Notes: generated by a model not told the origin, from the sequence alone. Numbered from the stretch's first letter, positions 12,861-25,635 are shown. The stretch is DNA of 64,000 bases from Steromphala cineraria (GCA_916613615.1 OU744736.1:53511600-53575599), one strand, 5' to 3'. A program made the numbers and translations.

Positions 12861-12880
12861 AGATATATCAAATGGAGTTT
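12845..12880. other. Inversion junction of the repeat array
   Basis: Left of this point modules e and f read on the minus strand (12,775-12,850 resembles 6,380-6,490). Right of it a type I f-distal segment reads on the plus strand (12,875-13,040 resembles 40,005-40,100 and 23,750-23,830, starting at the shared TTTTACCTCCTCTACTGG). The breakpoint lies inside this interval. All recognisable units to the left are inverted and all to the right are direct. Confidence 0.65.
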
Positions 12881-13511
12881 ATATGTTTTACCTCCTCTAC
12901 TGGTGGAAAACAAAATGAGTGCTAAGATAATATTCCTTTATTTGCAATATGCACCAACTACTAAAATGAAAAAACATATTCTAAGATCACAGATCATAAA
13001 AGAAGTCATCCTCATTTGCAATTCAAGACGGAACAGGTAGTTTTATTAAGTTGTATTTTTTGGAAATTTTATTCAATTGTTAGATCTGATATGTTGTGTA
13101 ACGAGCAGAGATTTGGATAACTAGTTGCGTTACTTTACCATTCATTGTTGACACCAGTTCAATTGATCAATCACTGTGTTTTTATTTCTTGAAATATTTT
13201 AAAAGAAATTGCCCTTTATTATTAATATTCTAAAAAATGGACCATTCATTTAATTTGTTCTTAGTTAAAATCAATGTGATTTATACTTTTGGTTTTGCAA
13301 GATATGATTTAAAGAAAGCGAATTGAATTAAAATGAACATTTATCTTCAATGTCCCCTGCTGCTGCAATTTTGATAATATTCGTGTTATGAGGGTTTGAT
13401 ATTATTTATCAATATAATTCATCTTCATGCACAACCAGTGAACACCACTCATTAATGGTTCAGCAGTTTCATATTGATCTATCAACTGATCAAGTTTAGC
13501 ATTCCTCAAGT
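12861..13511 (+). repeat. Type I f-distal segment and f-b spacer
   Basis: A partial plus-oriented unit at the start of the direct array. It has the type I version of distal f (ACTGGTGGAAAACAAAA, not the type II ACTGGGATAGGAATAC), then the spacer at 13,200-13,400 with its TGCAAGATATGATTTAAAGA core. Short open frames (12,689-12,925 and 12,750-13,040) cross the junction and are not believable genes. Confidence 0.6.
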
Positions 13512-13782
13512 TTTCATTTTATCAGGCTGATAATATTCCTCTTTACTGAGAAAATGCACAAGCGGAAGAAAGATTCTTTTGGCATTCTTTAACAATCAAA
13601 ACTTCATTACACAAACCATTAATCGTCATCTTAATTGCCAGTCAAAGGTCTTTCAGTCCTGATCAGCTTTATTGTGTAATAACTGCGAATGCTCTTCCTT
13701 TTGGTTTATACAGAAACAGAAAAACTGAATTAGGAATTATCATGACATTATAAATACTGCCATACATCTTTATTCTTTTTAT

Positions 13783-13823
13783 GTTTGTAATGAAACAATG
13801 TTTTTGGTCGTTTCATTACAAAC
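13783..13823. repeat. Short inverted repeat (14-bp arms)
   Basis: GTTTGTAATGAAAC at 13,783-13,796 is perfectly inverted at 13,810-13,823 with a 13-base loop. It sits at the boundary of the partial duplication inside module b. The other b copies lack it, so it is private to unit 1. Confidence 0.6.
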
Positions 13824-15164
13824 AAACAAGAAATATTTAAAGCTAAGTCGATTTTGAAAGGAATCAATACAGAAACAAATTCAGTAAAACTGAAATAGGA
13901 ATTATCGTGACATTATTACTACCACTATCCTTGTTTATCTCGTTCATGGTGCTAATGAAACGATGTTATATTTACCAAGAAAACAAGAAAGATTTAAAGC
14001 AGGATTCTTTAAAGCTTTTTGTGACGTCAAAGCTAAGAAGATTTTGTAAGGAAACACGATAAATTTCAACTTAGTGTTGAGAAGAACTATTCCCTTTTCA
14101 ATATCCTTGCAAGGGGCGCACATAAATCCGAAATACTGATCTTATATGAGGGCGGGAATATGATCAAATCACACGTGTTCACCCGCTAAAATGAATACTT
14201 TCCAGTTTTTGCAGAAAAAATTAATACACAAATATAATATATTTCATGATATTTAAAGAATGAAACCTCACTTCAAGGAGCACCTTAAGGTCATAATAAA
14301 TAAAGTCCCCGAGGAAAGAATGAGAGTGTTTTGCTATAAATTACAAATGGAGAATTGCGTTCTATGCTCGAAATCCAATCGAAATCCCTTGGTATTTATA
14401 AAAGGATTATCTAGGAATAAGAGATGCGAGGAATAAAGAGTTGGGTAAGATTTTTTTTTCATTATCGGGAATATTGATTTCATTTGAACAAATGATTCCT
14501 TCGTACTCAGAGAGTAGCTTTAAATAAGTAAGTATGCTTTGTTACAAACTGTACATAACTTCTTTAAAATATTCAGTTGATACTGAACAACATGATTCGA
14601 CGACAATGATAACTTAAATGGAAACTCTCTTTAAATCAAATCTTATGTGAAAAGGTTTGTTTATTTCTAAACAAAAAATTGTTGAATATCTAAATTCTTC
14701 TGCACTAAAACATGTTTATGTTATCAAACCTACTGATTTAAATAGTTTATTCCATAAGAAAAACTTCTTTGCAAAATTATTTCAAAAATTATTCCACAAA
14801 ATTGAAAACAATATTTATCCTTATACCTTATTAGTAACAATTTTGTATTCTCAAAAAGACGTCAAATCTTAATTTCAATCTTTAGTTTAGTTAACATTTT
14901 CTGTTCTATGGAAAATAATCCATTTCAGCTTTCGTACAAATGTTGATGAATTGAACTTCCATGAAGAATGACGATGCAAATGAAGCACCCTTACAAACAA
15001 TAATAAGTTTTTCAATGGCACTTTCAATCAACAGTACAAGTTGCCTTGGCAGTTTATTTGAATTAGAGTTCAATCTAGTTTTATCTTTAACATTTTCTAA
15101 AATAACATTAGGAGAAGAAGATCTAAGAAGTCTTAATCATAAATTCGAAAAGGTATAGGTAACA

Positions 15165-15279
15165 AGGGAGGGAGAGAGAGAAAGAGACAGAGTGACAGAG
15201 AGACACAGATAGAAAGAGACAGAGAGAGAAAAGGGTGAAACACATAAAGAAAGACAGAAAGAGAGACAGTGAGACAAGA
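15165..15279 (+). repeat. GA-rich purine tract, unit 1
   Basis: Imperfect purine-rich tract of GAGA, GACA and AAAG motifs following module c. It is conserved in place in the type I units and its complement gives the TC tracts of the left arm. Open frames through it on the minus strand (SLSL-rich) are composition artefacts. Confidence 0.85.
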
Positions 15280-15406
15280 AGTAGCTAAGAGACAAGTCTT
15301 CACGACATGCGAAAAGGGCAAAATATGAACACATTTTCTTCATAATATGATGGGAGTACCACATATTTGATAGCCTTTTAGTTCACTAAATGAGAGGATA
15401 TATTTA

Positions 15407-15475
15407 CTATGGATATACAACTTCTGTATTCATATGTATGCATAATAAATGAATAATGAAGCTGTATATCCATAG
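15407..15475. repeat. Small foldback repeat in type I units
   Basis: Two arms of about 27 bases, beginning CTATGGATATACA and ending TGTATATCCATAG, surround about 15 bases. The same foldback occurs in the equivalent position of unit 2 (21,551-21,620, decayed) and unit 6 (50,553-50,621), so it predates the spread of type I units. It could be a tiny MITE or a structured spacer. Confidence 0.6.
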
Positions 15476-16569
15476 AAATCTTAAAGATCTATCATTAACA
15501 ATTTTCCTATGATCATGCGCAAAATAAAAAGGTCAGTTGACCTTTGTTAATTTTTTTATTTTCTTTTTGTCAAAACCTCATTGTTTATATCAATGTAATG
15601 GGCGACACCTAAAATGTCTTCCTGACGATTTTGGCCAATGTAAAAGATAAATTATATCAGGCATTATTTAAGTATATCTAGTAGGTATTAATATATGTGT
15701 ACATTCATAAAATAAAATTATCCCAATGCTGCTAAATCTATAGGTATTCAACATTATCTTATTTTATGATAAAGTTTGTTTATGTAAGACACCATTGAGG
15801 TTTTGTAGTTTTGTAAAGTACATCATTGACGTAGGTTTAGTGATTGATTAAGCTAAAAGAAAAGAGTAGTAGACTCTTTTTGATGGATTCAAGTTCGACC
15901 ATATCCTGACATAAGACAAAGTAGGCAAATTACTATATCTGACATATCAGTATTCATCCTGACAGCTAAAATCACCTTTTCGTTACACTATGAAAGTTAA
16001 TATTACCACAGCCTCCACAGTATCAACATGTGCATGTATTTAGTTTATATAAGATCTATTCTGGTGATGTATGCGTAAAACATTCTTTCAATGAAAAACT
16101 GATTAAAAACGTCTTAAAGGCAAGGGAAATTCGTCATTAAGTATGACAGATTTTTCTCAATGCACATTGTTTGTATTGCTGTATTTGCATTTAACAGCTT
16201 TAGATAGAAAATATAGTGCATCAATTTCAAAAATGTTATCATCTACAGAGTCAATGCACATTTAAGGTATAAGTTCTATTGAACTTGTAATAAATGCTTA
16301 ATATACATATCCTTATCTGTGTTAAATTATTACTAGATTAATCAAATTTTAGTTATAATATACAATTCCTTGTTTCACTGGGGACTGTCTATTCTTACTT
16401 TACATGCAACAATATACATTTTCATATATCTAATCTGTAGATATTAGGTTCTTTTGTTTTTGATTCCAGTAGATTCCTTTGCGGAGAAAGTTCTCAGACT
16501 TATACTATTTTGTGTTCTGAAAATTGTGGAAATATAGTTTCATGTCATTCTTTCTTTTATTTAAAAAAA

Positions 16570-16843
16570 TCACAGCACTTTAATCAAAATTCTCGGTTTT
16601 AATGCTTTGCCTTGAAACATACTCTGATGATATAAGGTCCCCTGATAAAAAATGTATGATTTACAGGATTTGAAGGTTTTTTTTGCGCATAAGTCATTTT
16701 TTCCACAGCATGAAATCCAAATCTCTCTTTCACCCTTTATCAAATGTGTTTCTCGGCATACATGTATTCCCTTGGTTCTTACAATTGTCATAGAAATGTT
16801 ATCATTCTCTGAAAGTTTGTCACCAAAGCCTTCTAAATATTAG
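16570..16843 (-). pseudogene. Candidate decayed cysteine-bearing exon (module e, unit 1)
   Basis: A minus-strand frame is open from about 16,835 to 16,570. It reads SENDNISMTIVRTKGIHVCR, then after a short gap ISCCGKNDLCAKK and FKSCKSY. The core GFG..LSEN..ISM..VRTKGIHVC recurs in diverged copies: near 6,383-6,500 (inverted arm) and 46,330-46,240 (unit 5). The doubled cysteine with a nearby third also survives near 34,960. The spacing CC....C loosely recalls small secreted disulphide proteins, but I cannot assign a family. There is no signal peptide, and no confirmed splice sites. Confidence 0.3.
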
Positions 16844-17388
16844 AGGTTCCGGGTCATTATCTACTTATAACGAGTATTTCAATTCATTACTTTGCACTGG
16901 TCCGGATCTCCCATACTTCCCTCTCGGCTACGCCTCCAGCAGTGTAACAAAACTTTAGAATATCAGCTTTAAGGGCCTCAACAGTGCCTCGCCGATTTAA
17001 TTAAGTGAAGGTAAATTTTCTGATAGGGATCTCCTGTTGGGTATAATCAATCTGCAGTCACAACCTACAGCAATCTGTCAATGATATTTGACATAAACCA
17101 GGGCCAGGCTTTGCATTTACAACGTGGATAACAAAAGATTTTATGAGTTATAAAATGTTATGGATTTTTTGTTTGGTGAAGGACGAAAAAACGAAAGTTA
17201 GGCCAATACGGATTGTTGTCATTTGAAAAAAGAACCTTAATTTAAAGTTTTATTGGGAATCTTGACACTAGTTGAAATCCATGATTTATGCATGACAAAC
17301 TATACATTGTAGTTCAATTGTAGGGAGGGTCCAATTTGATGTGTTCCAATTGATATTGAACATCGTTTTTATCAATTGTTATATCGTA

Positions 17389-18110
17389 TTCTACCATGAA
17401 TGTGATAAATAGTAAATTCTGATTGGTTCTCCTGGAAAATCAAACGTGATCAAGTTTAGATTGAAGTCCTCTGATTTTGAGGCCGCTTCACTGCGCATTG
17501 ATTGATTGACCCCGACTGTTAAATGAGATTAAAAATTTAAAAAATTATTTAACATGTTTATTGTCGTGTGTTTACGGGGTATGACCAAATCGTTTGAGGT
17601 AGATAAAGTATATTCTTCAAAATAAAAAGTTAAAGTGGTCTGTCAGCGCCACACGCATCGAGCTTCCTTCAATTAAGGCAACAATACAGTGATGTCATTT
17701 ACGCGAGCGCTTATGGCGTCATAATACTTGACAACGTCATAGTGGTTTCCTTTAGAATCATCTATTTGATTGATGGGGATGCCTCAGACTATATTGTCAA
17801 CAAGTAATTGAATCACAAATTTTAAACGGTATGATATTAATAGTTGTGTTTGAAGAAAGTAAGAAATATATTTGATGGACAAGGAATGATAGAGTTACCT
17901 TTGCTCACGGCTAAATCTATTTCATATACCAAGGAGCAAAACCCCTTGAACAGACGAGTTCATTTTTGTTGTAGGAAGGTAGGACATTTTACAAAGTTGA
18001 ATTCGCTGAGACAAAGAGTTCATTTAAACTCGTCATGGTAGAATGGAGATAAACCTAGTGTGTTTGAAAATCAGAGACATGTCATACTGTCATACAGGTT
18101 TATCACCTAA
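17389..18110 (+). mobile_element. Unclassified ~725-bp element, copy 1
   Basis: Interrupts unit 1 between modules a and f: the interval is uninterrupted in units 3 and 5 (about 30,730 and 46,900). It matches 48,155-48,886 over its length. It starts TTCTACCATGAATGTGA and has a short inverted repeat, ATTCTACCAT at 17,388-17,397 against ATGGTAGAAT at 18,035-18,044. Near its right end 9-bp inverted repeats (18,048-18,056 and 18,096-18,104) enclose 39 bases that are in the opposite orientation in copy 2. An open frame at 17,844-18,041 is poorly shared with copy 2 and gives no recognisable protein. Class unknown. Confidence 0.6.
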
Positions 18111-18121
18111 ATCTATAACTT

Positions 18122-18367
18122 TTGTTGCAGTGTTTGGCAATAGACAAATGTCCAATATCCAAAGCTGGTTACTTTATATGTGAATCATTAATGATAAAAA
18201 AAGGTTGGATTCTTAATGATAAGCCTTCACAATGTCGGAATCAGATTAATGATTACATTATAGACTGTTTTACCTTTGAAGAACTGGCTACAAATCTTTT
18301 TATGGTCGATAGCAGATGTCAAAAACTACAACAGAACATAAAACTGAGTCATAACGTTCAATGTTGA
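18122..18367 (+). pseudogene. Candidate exon remnant in type II f module
   Basis: An open frame follows an acceptor-like pyrimidine run ending TTTTGTTGCAG just upstream. It is rich in cysteine, with motifs CLAIDKCPISK, QCRNQINDYIIDCFTFEE and VDSRCQKLQQ. The QC..QIN..I..CFT..E core stays in frame in diverged copies: minus strand 12,694-12,455, type I f at 23,545-23,640 and minus strand near 960-870. The type II copies at 30,740, 46,920 and 61,790 have stops. No family recognised; it may be a decayed exon or chance. Confidence 0.25.
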
Positions 18368-19015
18368 AAGCATGAGAAATGTTTATTTTGTAAATGACAT
18401 TAATATATACATATGTAACATTCTGCTTAACCGAGTAATACCAAATGAACATTTGCACATATTTATTGGTGTATTATCAGATTATGCCTTTGCCAATGAA
18501 AATCACTCTGTCGTTTTACCTGTGGGGAAAAAGAGGTTTGTTTTTCAGTTAATAATTCTTGTAATCAAATGATCTTACCTCCTCTACAGGGATGGGGATA
18601 CTAAGCTCATTTTACTTACATCCCTACTATCATGGAACTATATTGAAATAAAGAGGAATTTATTAGAAGACACAGACCACACCAGCTGTCAATTAAAATA
18701 AGTTGTTAATTTGTTAAAAAATATTTTGATATATTGATTGATATATTTGAAGAAATTAACATTTTATAAAATTTTCAATGCATTTTCTTGTTCTTGGTAA
18801 AAGGCCTTGCATATCAAGATGATGTATACTTTTGCTTTGCAAGAACGCATATTGAATGAAACAAACATTTATCTTTGATATCCCTGCTGTTGCAAGGCTC
18901 TTACCATTTTTATTGTTTATATTTAAAGAATATAATATCTTCATGCACAACTTAATGACGGTTCAGCAGTTTCATATGAATCTAGAGACTGATTATGTTT
19001 AGCTAACTTCTCAGG

Positions 19016-19901
19016 TTTTCATTTTATCAGGCTGATAATATTCCTCCTTACTGGGAAGACACACAAGGCTCAGAAAGATTCATTCATCAACAAACAAAAT
19101 TCCATCATGCCAAACATAAATCGTCATCTCAATTGCCATTCAAAGGTCTTTCAATCTTGATAAGGTTTATTGTGTAATAACATGAAATGGTCTTTCTTTG
19201 TTTAATACAAAAAGTAATTCTGTAAAACTGAATTAGGAATTATCGTGACATTATAAATACCACTATCCTTGTTTATCTGTTTCATAGTGGTAATGAATCG
19301 ATGTTACCAAGAAAACAAGAAAGATTTAAAGCAGGATTTTCTAAAGCTCTTTGTGACGTCAAGGCTAAGACGATTTTTTAAGGAAAAACGATAAATTTCA
19401 ATTTAGTGTTGAGAAGTGCTATTCCCTTTTCATTATCCTTGCAAGGGACGGATAAAATCCTTAATCATTGATTTTATTTGACGGTGCGAATATGATCAAA
19501 TCACACCTGTTTGCCCGCTAAAATGATTACTTTGGAATATATTGAAAAGGTGCACATTTATTGTTGAACACCAAATCATTAATTATTCACTGTGTGTTTT
19601 ATTCTATTGATATATATGAATTAATTACATTTCATCATTAATATTTGATAAAATTGACAATGCATTTACTTGTTCGTGGTAAAAAGGCCTTGCAAATCAA
19701 GATGATTAATACTTTGTGTTTGCAAGAACGCATATTGAATTAATATGAACATTAATCTTTGATACCCTGCTGTTGCAAGGTTGATAACACTTTTATTATT
19801 TTATTTCAAGAATATATTTCATCTTCATTCACAATTTATTGATGGTTCAGCAGACTCATATGAATCTAGAGACTGATTATGTTTAGCTAACTTCTCAGGT
19901 T
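19016..19901 (+). repeat. Array partial unit (module b and f-b spacer only)
   Basis: Starts with the b landmark (TTATCAGGCTGATAATATTC) at 19,025 and runs through b to about 19,530, then jumps straight into an f-b spacer (19,550-19,830). The next b begins at about 19,902. Modules c, d, e, a and core f are absent, so this is an internally deleted unit. No gene. Confidence 0.65.
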
Positions 19902-20515
19902 TTCATTTTATCAGGCTGATAACATTCCTCCCTACTGTGAAGATACACAGGGCTCAGAAAGATTCATTCATCAACAAACAAAATTCCATCACGCCAAACA
20001 TAATTCGTCATCTAAATTGCCATTCAATTAATACAAAAAGAAATTCAGTAAAATTAAATTAGGAATTATCGTGACATTATAAATACCACTATCCTTGTTA
20101 ATCTGTTTCATTGTGGTAATGAATCGATGCTACCAAGAAAACAAAAAAGATTTAAAGCAAGATTTTCTAAAGTGTTTTGTGACCTCAAGGCTAGAATGAT
20201 TTTCTAAGGAAAAGCGATAAATTTCAATTTAGTGTTGAAAAGTGCTATTCTATTTTTATTATCCTTTCAAGGGACGCATATAATCCCAAAGAATGGTCTT
20301 ATTTGAGGGTGTGAATTTGATCAAATCACACCTGTTCGCCTGGTAAAATGATTACTTTCCAGTTTTTGCAACAAAATTGATACAACGTTTTATATCATGA
20401 TAATTAAAGAAAAATATTACACGTTAAGAAGCACCATGAGATCATAAATAAATAAAGTTCTGGGGAAAGAATGAGAATGTTTTCCTATACAACACAAACT
20501 GGATAATATAGTTCT

Positions 20516-20761
20516 TTGCTCGAAATCCCATCGAAATCCCTTTGTATTCAATTAATGATATATTTGGGAATAAGAGATGTGAGGAATAAAGAGTTTTCTT
20601 TTACAAAGGTTAACATGTTGAGGTTCTCAGCTCCTGGTGTAAGATTTATTTTTCTATTGTCAGGAATATTGATGCCGTTCAGATTAAAAAACATTACAGA
20701 ATGTGTCCTCGAAAATGTATTTACTGATATTCAGCCTGATTTAAAGAATCTTTTGAGTTAA
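20516..20761 (+). pseudogene. Conserved module b reading frame, unit 2
   Basis: Open frame of 81 codons with motifs SKSL, MIYLGIRDVRNKEFSFTKVN, APGVRFIFLLSGIL and ECVLENVF. The frame continues upstream with one stop: GERMRMFSY and a QTG before the listed start. The same frame, with mostly conservative changes (I/V/L, K/R, D/E), is open in the inverted copies at 4,252-3,998 and about 11,635-11,430, and in pieces of units 3, 5 and 8. That pattern suggests a coding ancestor. Family not recognised; no initiator context or splice sites shown. Confidence 0.35.
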
Positions 20762-21307
20762 AACTACAAAGGAAGGTATTGTTGTTGACTTTAGTATTTA
20801 GATATCGATTTGATTATAATTTCATTTCAACAAATGACTCCTTCGTATTCAGAGAGTAGTGTTTTGTCATATTATCAAACTTATTGATTTAAATAGTTTA
20901 TTCCATAAGAAATACTACTTTGCATAATTATTTCAAAAGTATTTTCACAAAATGAAAAAAATTTGATCCTTATAGACGTCTTATTCTTATTTCAATCTTT
21001 AGTTGAGTTGTAAAACTATTAAAAATAACATTTTCTATTCTATGGAAAATAATCCATTTCAGCTTTCGTACATATGTGGCTGGAATGAACTTCCATGAAG
21101 AATGACGATGCAAAAGAAGCAACCTTACAAACAATTGTCTGTTTCAGCCTAAGTCTTTTCGATGGAACTTTCAATCAACTGTACAAGTTGCATTGGCAGT
21201 TTATTTGAAGTAGAGTTCAATCTAGTTTCATCTTTAACATTTTCTAAAACAACATTAGGAGAAGAAGATATAAGAAGTCTGAATCATAAAATACAAAAAA
21301 GTATAGA

Positions 21308-21417
21308 GAGTGAAAGAGACAGAGTGACAGAGAGACACAGATAGAAAGGGACAGAGAGAGAAAAGTGAGAAACACATAAAGAAAGGAAAGAAACAGAGAC
21401 AGAGAGACAAGAAGTAG
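21308..21417 (+). repeat. GA-rich purine tract, unit 2
   Basis: GAGA/GACAGA tract directly after module c, matching 15,165-15,279 in position and composition. Confidence 0.85.
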
Positions 21418-24400
21418 CTTAGTGACAGGTCTTCACGACATGCAAAAGAGGCAAAATGTGAACACATGTTCTTCATAATATGATGGGATTACCACATATT
21501 TGATAGCCTTTCAGTTCACTAAATGAGAGTATGTACTAATGATAAGTATTTACTATAGATATACAACTTCTCTATTGATATGTATGCATTAGAAATGAAT
21601 AATGAATCTCTATACTCATAGAAATCGTAATAATCTATCATTATAATGTTTCCTATGATCATTTGAAAAATATAAAGGTCAGTTGTTAATTTTTGTATTT
21701 TCTTTTTGTCAAAACCTTATTGTAGATATCAATGTAATGGGTGAAACCTAAAATGTCTTCCTGAGGTGGTAAGGTAATAATATATTTATACATTCATAAA
21801 ATCAAATTATCCCAATGCTGTTAAAAGGTATTCAAAATCATCTTATTTTATGATAAAATTTGTTGATGTAAGACACCATTGAGGTTTTGTAGTTTTGTAA
21901 AGTACATCATTGACGTAGGTTTAGTGATTGATTGTAGTAAATACCTAAAAGAAAAGAACAGTATATTCTTTTTGATTGATTCAAGTACGACCATATCCTG
22001 ACATAAGACAAAGTAGGCAAATTACTATTTCTGACATATCAGTATTCATCTTGACAGCTAAAATCACCTTTTCGTTACACTATGAAAGTTTATATTACCA
22101 CAGCCTCCACAGTATCAACATGTGCGTGTATTTAGTTTATATAAGATCTATTCTGGTGATGTATGCATAAAATATTGTTTCAATGAAAAACTGATTTACA
22201 ACGTTTTAAAGGCAAGGAAAATTCGTCAATAAGTATGACAGATTTTTCTCAATGCACATTGTTTTTATTGCTGTTTTTGCATTTAACAGCTATAAATACA
22301 TGTAGAACATATATAACATAAATTTCAATAATGTTATTATCTACAGGGTTAATGCAAATTTTAAGTATACATTCTATTGAACTTGTAATAAATGCTTAAT
22401 ATACATATCCATATCTGTGTTTGATTATTGTTAGATTATTCAAATTTTAGTTATAATATACAGTTGCTGGTTTCACTAGGGACAAATTGTCTATTCTTAT
22501 TTTACAAGCAACAATATACATATCCATATATCTAATCTTTAGATATTAGACTCTTTTGTTTTGCACTAGATACCTTCTCGGAGAAAGTTTTCAGGCTTAT
22601 ATTATTTAGTGTTCTGAAAATTGTGGAAACATAGTTTCATGTCATTGTTTTTCATTTAAAATAAATCAAAGCACTTCAATTAAAATCCTCGGTTTTAATG
22701 TTTTGCCTTTAAACATCGTCTGATGATATAACATCCCCTGATTAAAAATGTATAATTTACAGGATTTGGACTTAGTTTCTCAGAAGTGATGCGTTTTTTT
22801 CACAGCATGAAATCCTAGTCTCTCTGTCTCGGCATACATGTATTCCCTTGTCATAGAAATTTAATAATTCTCTTATTAACCAAAGCTTTTCTGAATATGT
22901 GAGGTTCCTGGTCATTATCTACTTATAACGAGCATTTCAATTCATTACTTTGTACTGGTCCGGATCTCTCTCTGCCTCTCGGCTACGCCTCTAGTAGTGT
23001 AATAAAACTTTAGAATATTAGCTGTAAGGGCCTTAACAGTGCCTTAACGATTTAATTAAGCGAAGGTCAATTTTCTGATAGTGATCTCGTGTCGAGTAAA
23101 ATCAATCTGCAGTCACCACCTAAGGCAGTCCTTCAATGATATTTGACACCAACCAGAGCCAGACTTTCCATTTAGATCGTGGATAACAATAGATTTTGTG
23201 AAATATGACATGTTAGGGAATTTTTGTTTTGTGAAGGACTAAAATAGTAAGGTCAATATGGATAGTTGTAGGTTTGAGAAAATAAAAAGATCTGGTTTGT
23301 TTGAAATCTTAACGTTAGTTGAAATCAAAATATTTCATAACAAACTGTGCAGTTCAGTTGCAGAGAGAACAATTTGGATCAAATCTGGGTTTTTTTCTCA
23401 TTGATATTGAGCATCGTTTTTACATGGATTTTTTTAAATCGTGGATATGAATTGGTATACTATAATTTATCACTTTCCATCGTAGAGTTTTCTAGTAGTT
23501 GACAAATATATAAAAAACCACAATAATATAAAGGCCCCGATTCTGCAATGTCAGCATCAGATTAATAATAAAATTGTAAATTGTTTTACCTCTGAAGAAT
23601 GTGTGCTACATGTTTATATATTGTATATGACAGATAGTTGATGCCAAATCTAAAACAAAATCAAAACAGACAGACTGAGTTTGTAACATATCTTGTGGGA
23701 AGAATGAGAAATTTGTATTTGGAAAATTACATATCATTATAAGATTTATTTTTACCTCCTCTACTGGTGAAAACAAAATAATATTGAGTTCATCTTGCTT
23801 TAGTTGCAATAACAACAAGATAATGCAGACATTTTTTTATGAAATAACAGATCACAGCAGAAGACATCGTTGTTGTCAATTCAAGACTCAGCAGGTTATT
23901 TGTTTAGAATTGTGATATGATAGCGTATCTGCTAAGATATATGTGGACTAAGACTCAAAAGCGATTTTACAATTATTCATGATCATTTATCTGATAATAT
24001 GGAAGATGCTTTCAGTAGTTGGTTTTGCTCATGATAAATAATAATGGAAGATTAATTCATGCTTTAGGTTATTTCTATATTGTTAAACTATAAACTATAT
24101 GGTTATACTGTTAAAGCTGATAAAATGGACAATGCATTCTGTAGGTAAGGGTCCTAAAAAGTATAATAAAAATACTCTTGCTTTTACAAGATATGATTTA
24201 AAGAACCTATATTGAATTATGATGATGATTTGTCTTCAATGTCCCTGCTTCTACAAGTATGTTAACCATTGTGATTTTCAGGTTTAATATTACCATCAAG
24301 AGAATAATCTATCTCGATGTTCAACCAGTAAACACCAATCAATAATGGTTCAGCAGTTTCATATTGATCTATAAACTGATGATGTTAAGCTAACTTCTCA

Positions 24401-25225
24401 GGTTTCATTTTGTCATGATGATAATATTCCTCCTTACTGGGAAGATACATAAGGCTCAGAAAGAGTCATTCATCAAAAATAAACATTCCATCACGCAAAA
24501 CATAAATCATCATCTAGATTTCCATTCAAACTTCTGCCAATCCTGATTAGCTTTATTGTGTATATGTTAATCTGTATAATAAAGTGCATGGTCTTCCTTT
24601 GGTTAATGCAGAAACAAATTCAATAAAATGGAATAAGGAATTATCGCGACACTATGAATACCATTATCCTTGTTTATCTGTTTCATGGTGGTAATGAATC
24701 GATGTTACCAAGAAAACAAAAAAGAATTCAAAGCAGGATTTTCCTAAGCTTCTTGTGACATCAAGGCTAAGACGATTTTGTAAGGAAACACGATAAATTT
24801 CAATTTATTGTTATGAAGTGCTATTCTCTTTTCATTATCTTTGCAATAGAAACATATAAATCTGAAAAAGTTATCTTAATTGACAGTGGGAATTTGATCA
24901 AATCACACGTGTTCACCCCCTAAAATGATTACTGTCCAGTGTTTTCAGTAAAATTGATATCAAGTTTTATTTCATGATAATAAAAGTATAAAACACACTT
25001 CAAGGAGCACCTTGAGATCATAATTAAATAAAGTCCCCGAGGAAAGAATGAGAATGTTTTCCTAAAAATCACAAACTGGAGAATTTCGTGCTGTGCTAGA
25101 AATCCCATCAAAATCCCTTGGCATTCACATAATGATTTATCTGGGAATAAGAGATACGAGAATAAAGAGTTTTCTTATACAGAGGTTAACTCAGCTCCTG
25201 CTCCTCTGCTCCTAGGGATATATTT

Positions 25226-25423
25226 ATGTTTCTATTAGCGGGAATATTGATACAGCTCGGATACAATAACATTGCAGAATGTGTCTTTGAAAATGCATTA
25301 AAAAATACTCTGCTTGATTTATTGGAATCAATGAAGTTAAAACTACACATACAAGCTTTTTTTTGGACTAAAGTAATTAGACATTTGTTTGATTATTGTT
25401 ATTTGAAACAAACGATTTCTTAA
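25226..25423 (+). pseudogene. Module b reading frame, distal part, unit 3
   Basis: Open for 65 codons: FLLAGILIQLGYNNIAECVF, then KLHIQAFF and TKVIRHLFDYCYLKQ. It corresponds to the distal half of the frame at 20,516, extended past the type I stop. The proximal half is in another frame because one base is missing in GATACGAGAATAAAG (type I has GATGCGAGGAATAAAG). The same indel occurs in unit 5, so it preceded their duplication. Confidence 0.3.
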
Positions 25424-25635
25424 TATTCTGAGATTATGCATTTAGTCATTTGCAGCAGAGTAGCACTGCATGTACTAGTATTAGTATGCTTAGATTCAAA
25501 TTGTAATTTGTAGAAATGGATTAACCTTTCAATGGCTTTCATTTAAACTAAAGGTGTAAAATTGAAAGTCTGACATATACACTTGTTGACTGGAAAGCGC
25601 TTGCATCTCCTTTTTTTATTATAAATATTGATATA

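Larger units (their letters stand above)
13512..19015 (+). repeat. Array unit 1, type I front with type II back
   Basis: Holds b (13,512-14,460), c (14,930-15,160), a GA tract (15,165-15,279), d (15,830-16,050), e (16,570-16,850), a (16,900-17,110) and f (18,113-18,700). Module a reads ACCTACAGCAATCTG and f has the GAAGAACTGGCTAC variant; both are type II states, although the front half is type I. Module b carries a partial internal repetition: the block ending in GAATTAGGAATTATC occurs at about 13,725 and again, slightly changed, at about 13,890. The unclassified element 17,389-18,110 is inserted between a and f. Subtracting it leaves about 4.8 kb. Confidence 0.6.
19902..24400 (+). repeat. 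Array unit 2, type I
   Basis: About 4.5 kb and the cleanest type I unit: b (19,902-20,770), c (21,060-21,300), GA tract (21,308-21,417), d (21,900-22,170), e (22,700-22,890), a (22,960-23,180) and f (23,400-23,900), then the f-b spacer. Its f module around 23,590-23,620 supplies the uninterrupted version of the site into which the LINE inserted in unit 4. Diagnostic type I states are ACCTAAGGCAGTCCTTC in a and GAATGTGTGCTAC in f. Confidence 0.7.

Noticed and set aside
15133..15364. Leucine/serine-rich minus-strand frames that look like signal or membrane segments (also near 21,255, 33,259 and 50,228)
   Set aside because: They cross the GA tract of each type I unit; the hydrophobic look comes from TCT/CTC codons.
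19016..24400. Regularly spaced similar blocks considered as a CRISPR-like or satellite array
   Set aside because: Spacing is kilobases, the blocks are long and degenerate, and the context is eukaryotic.
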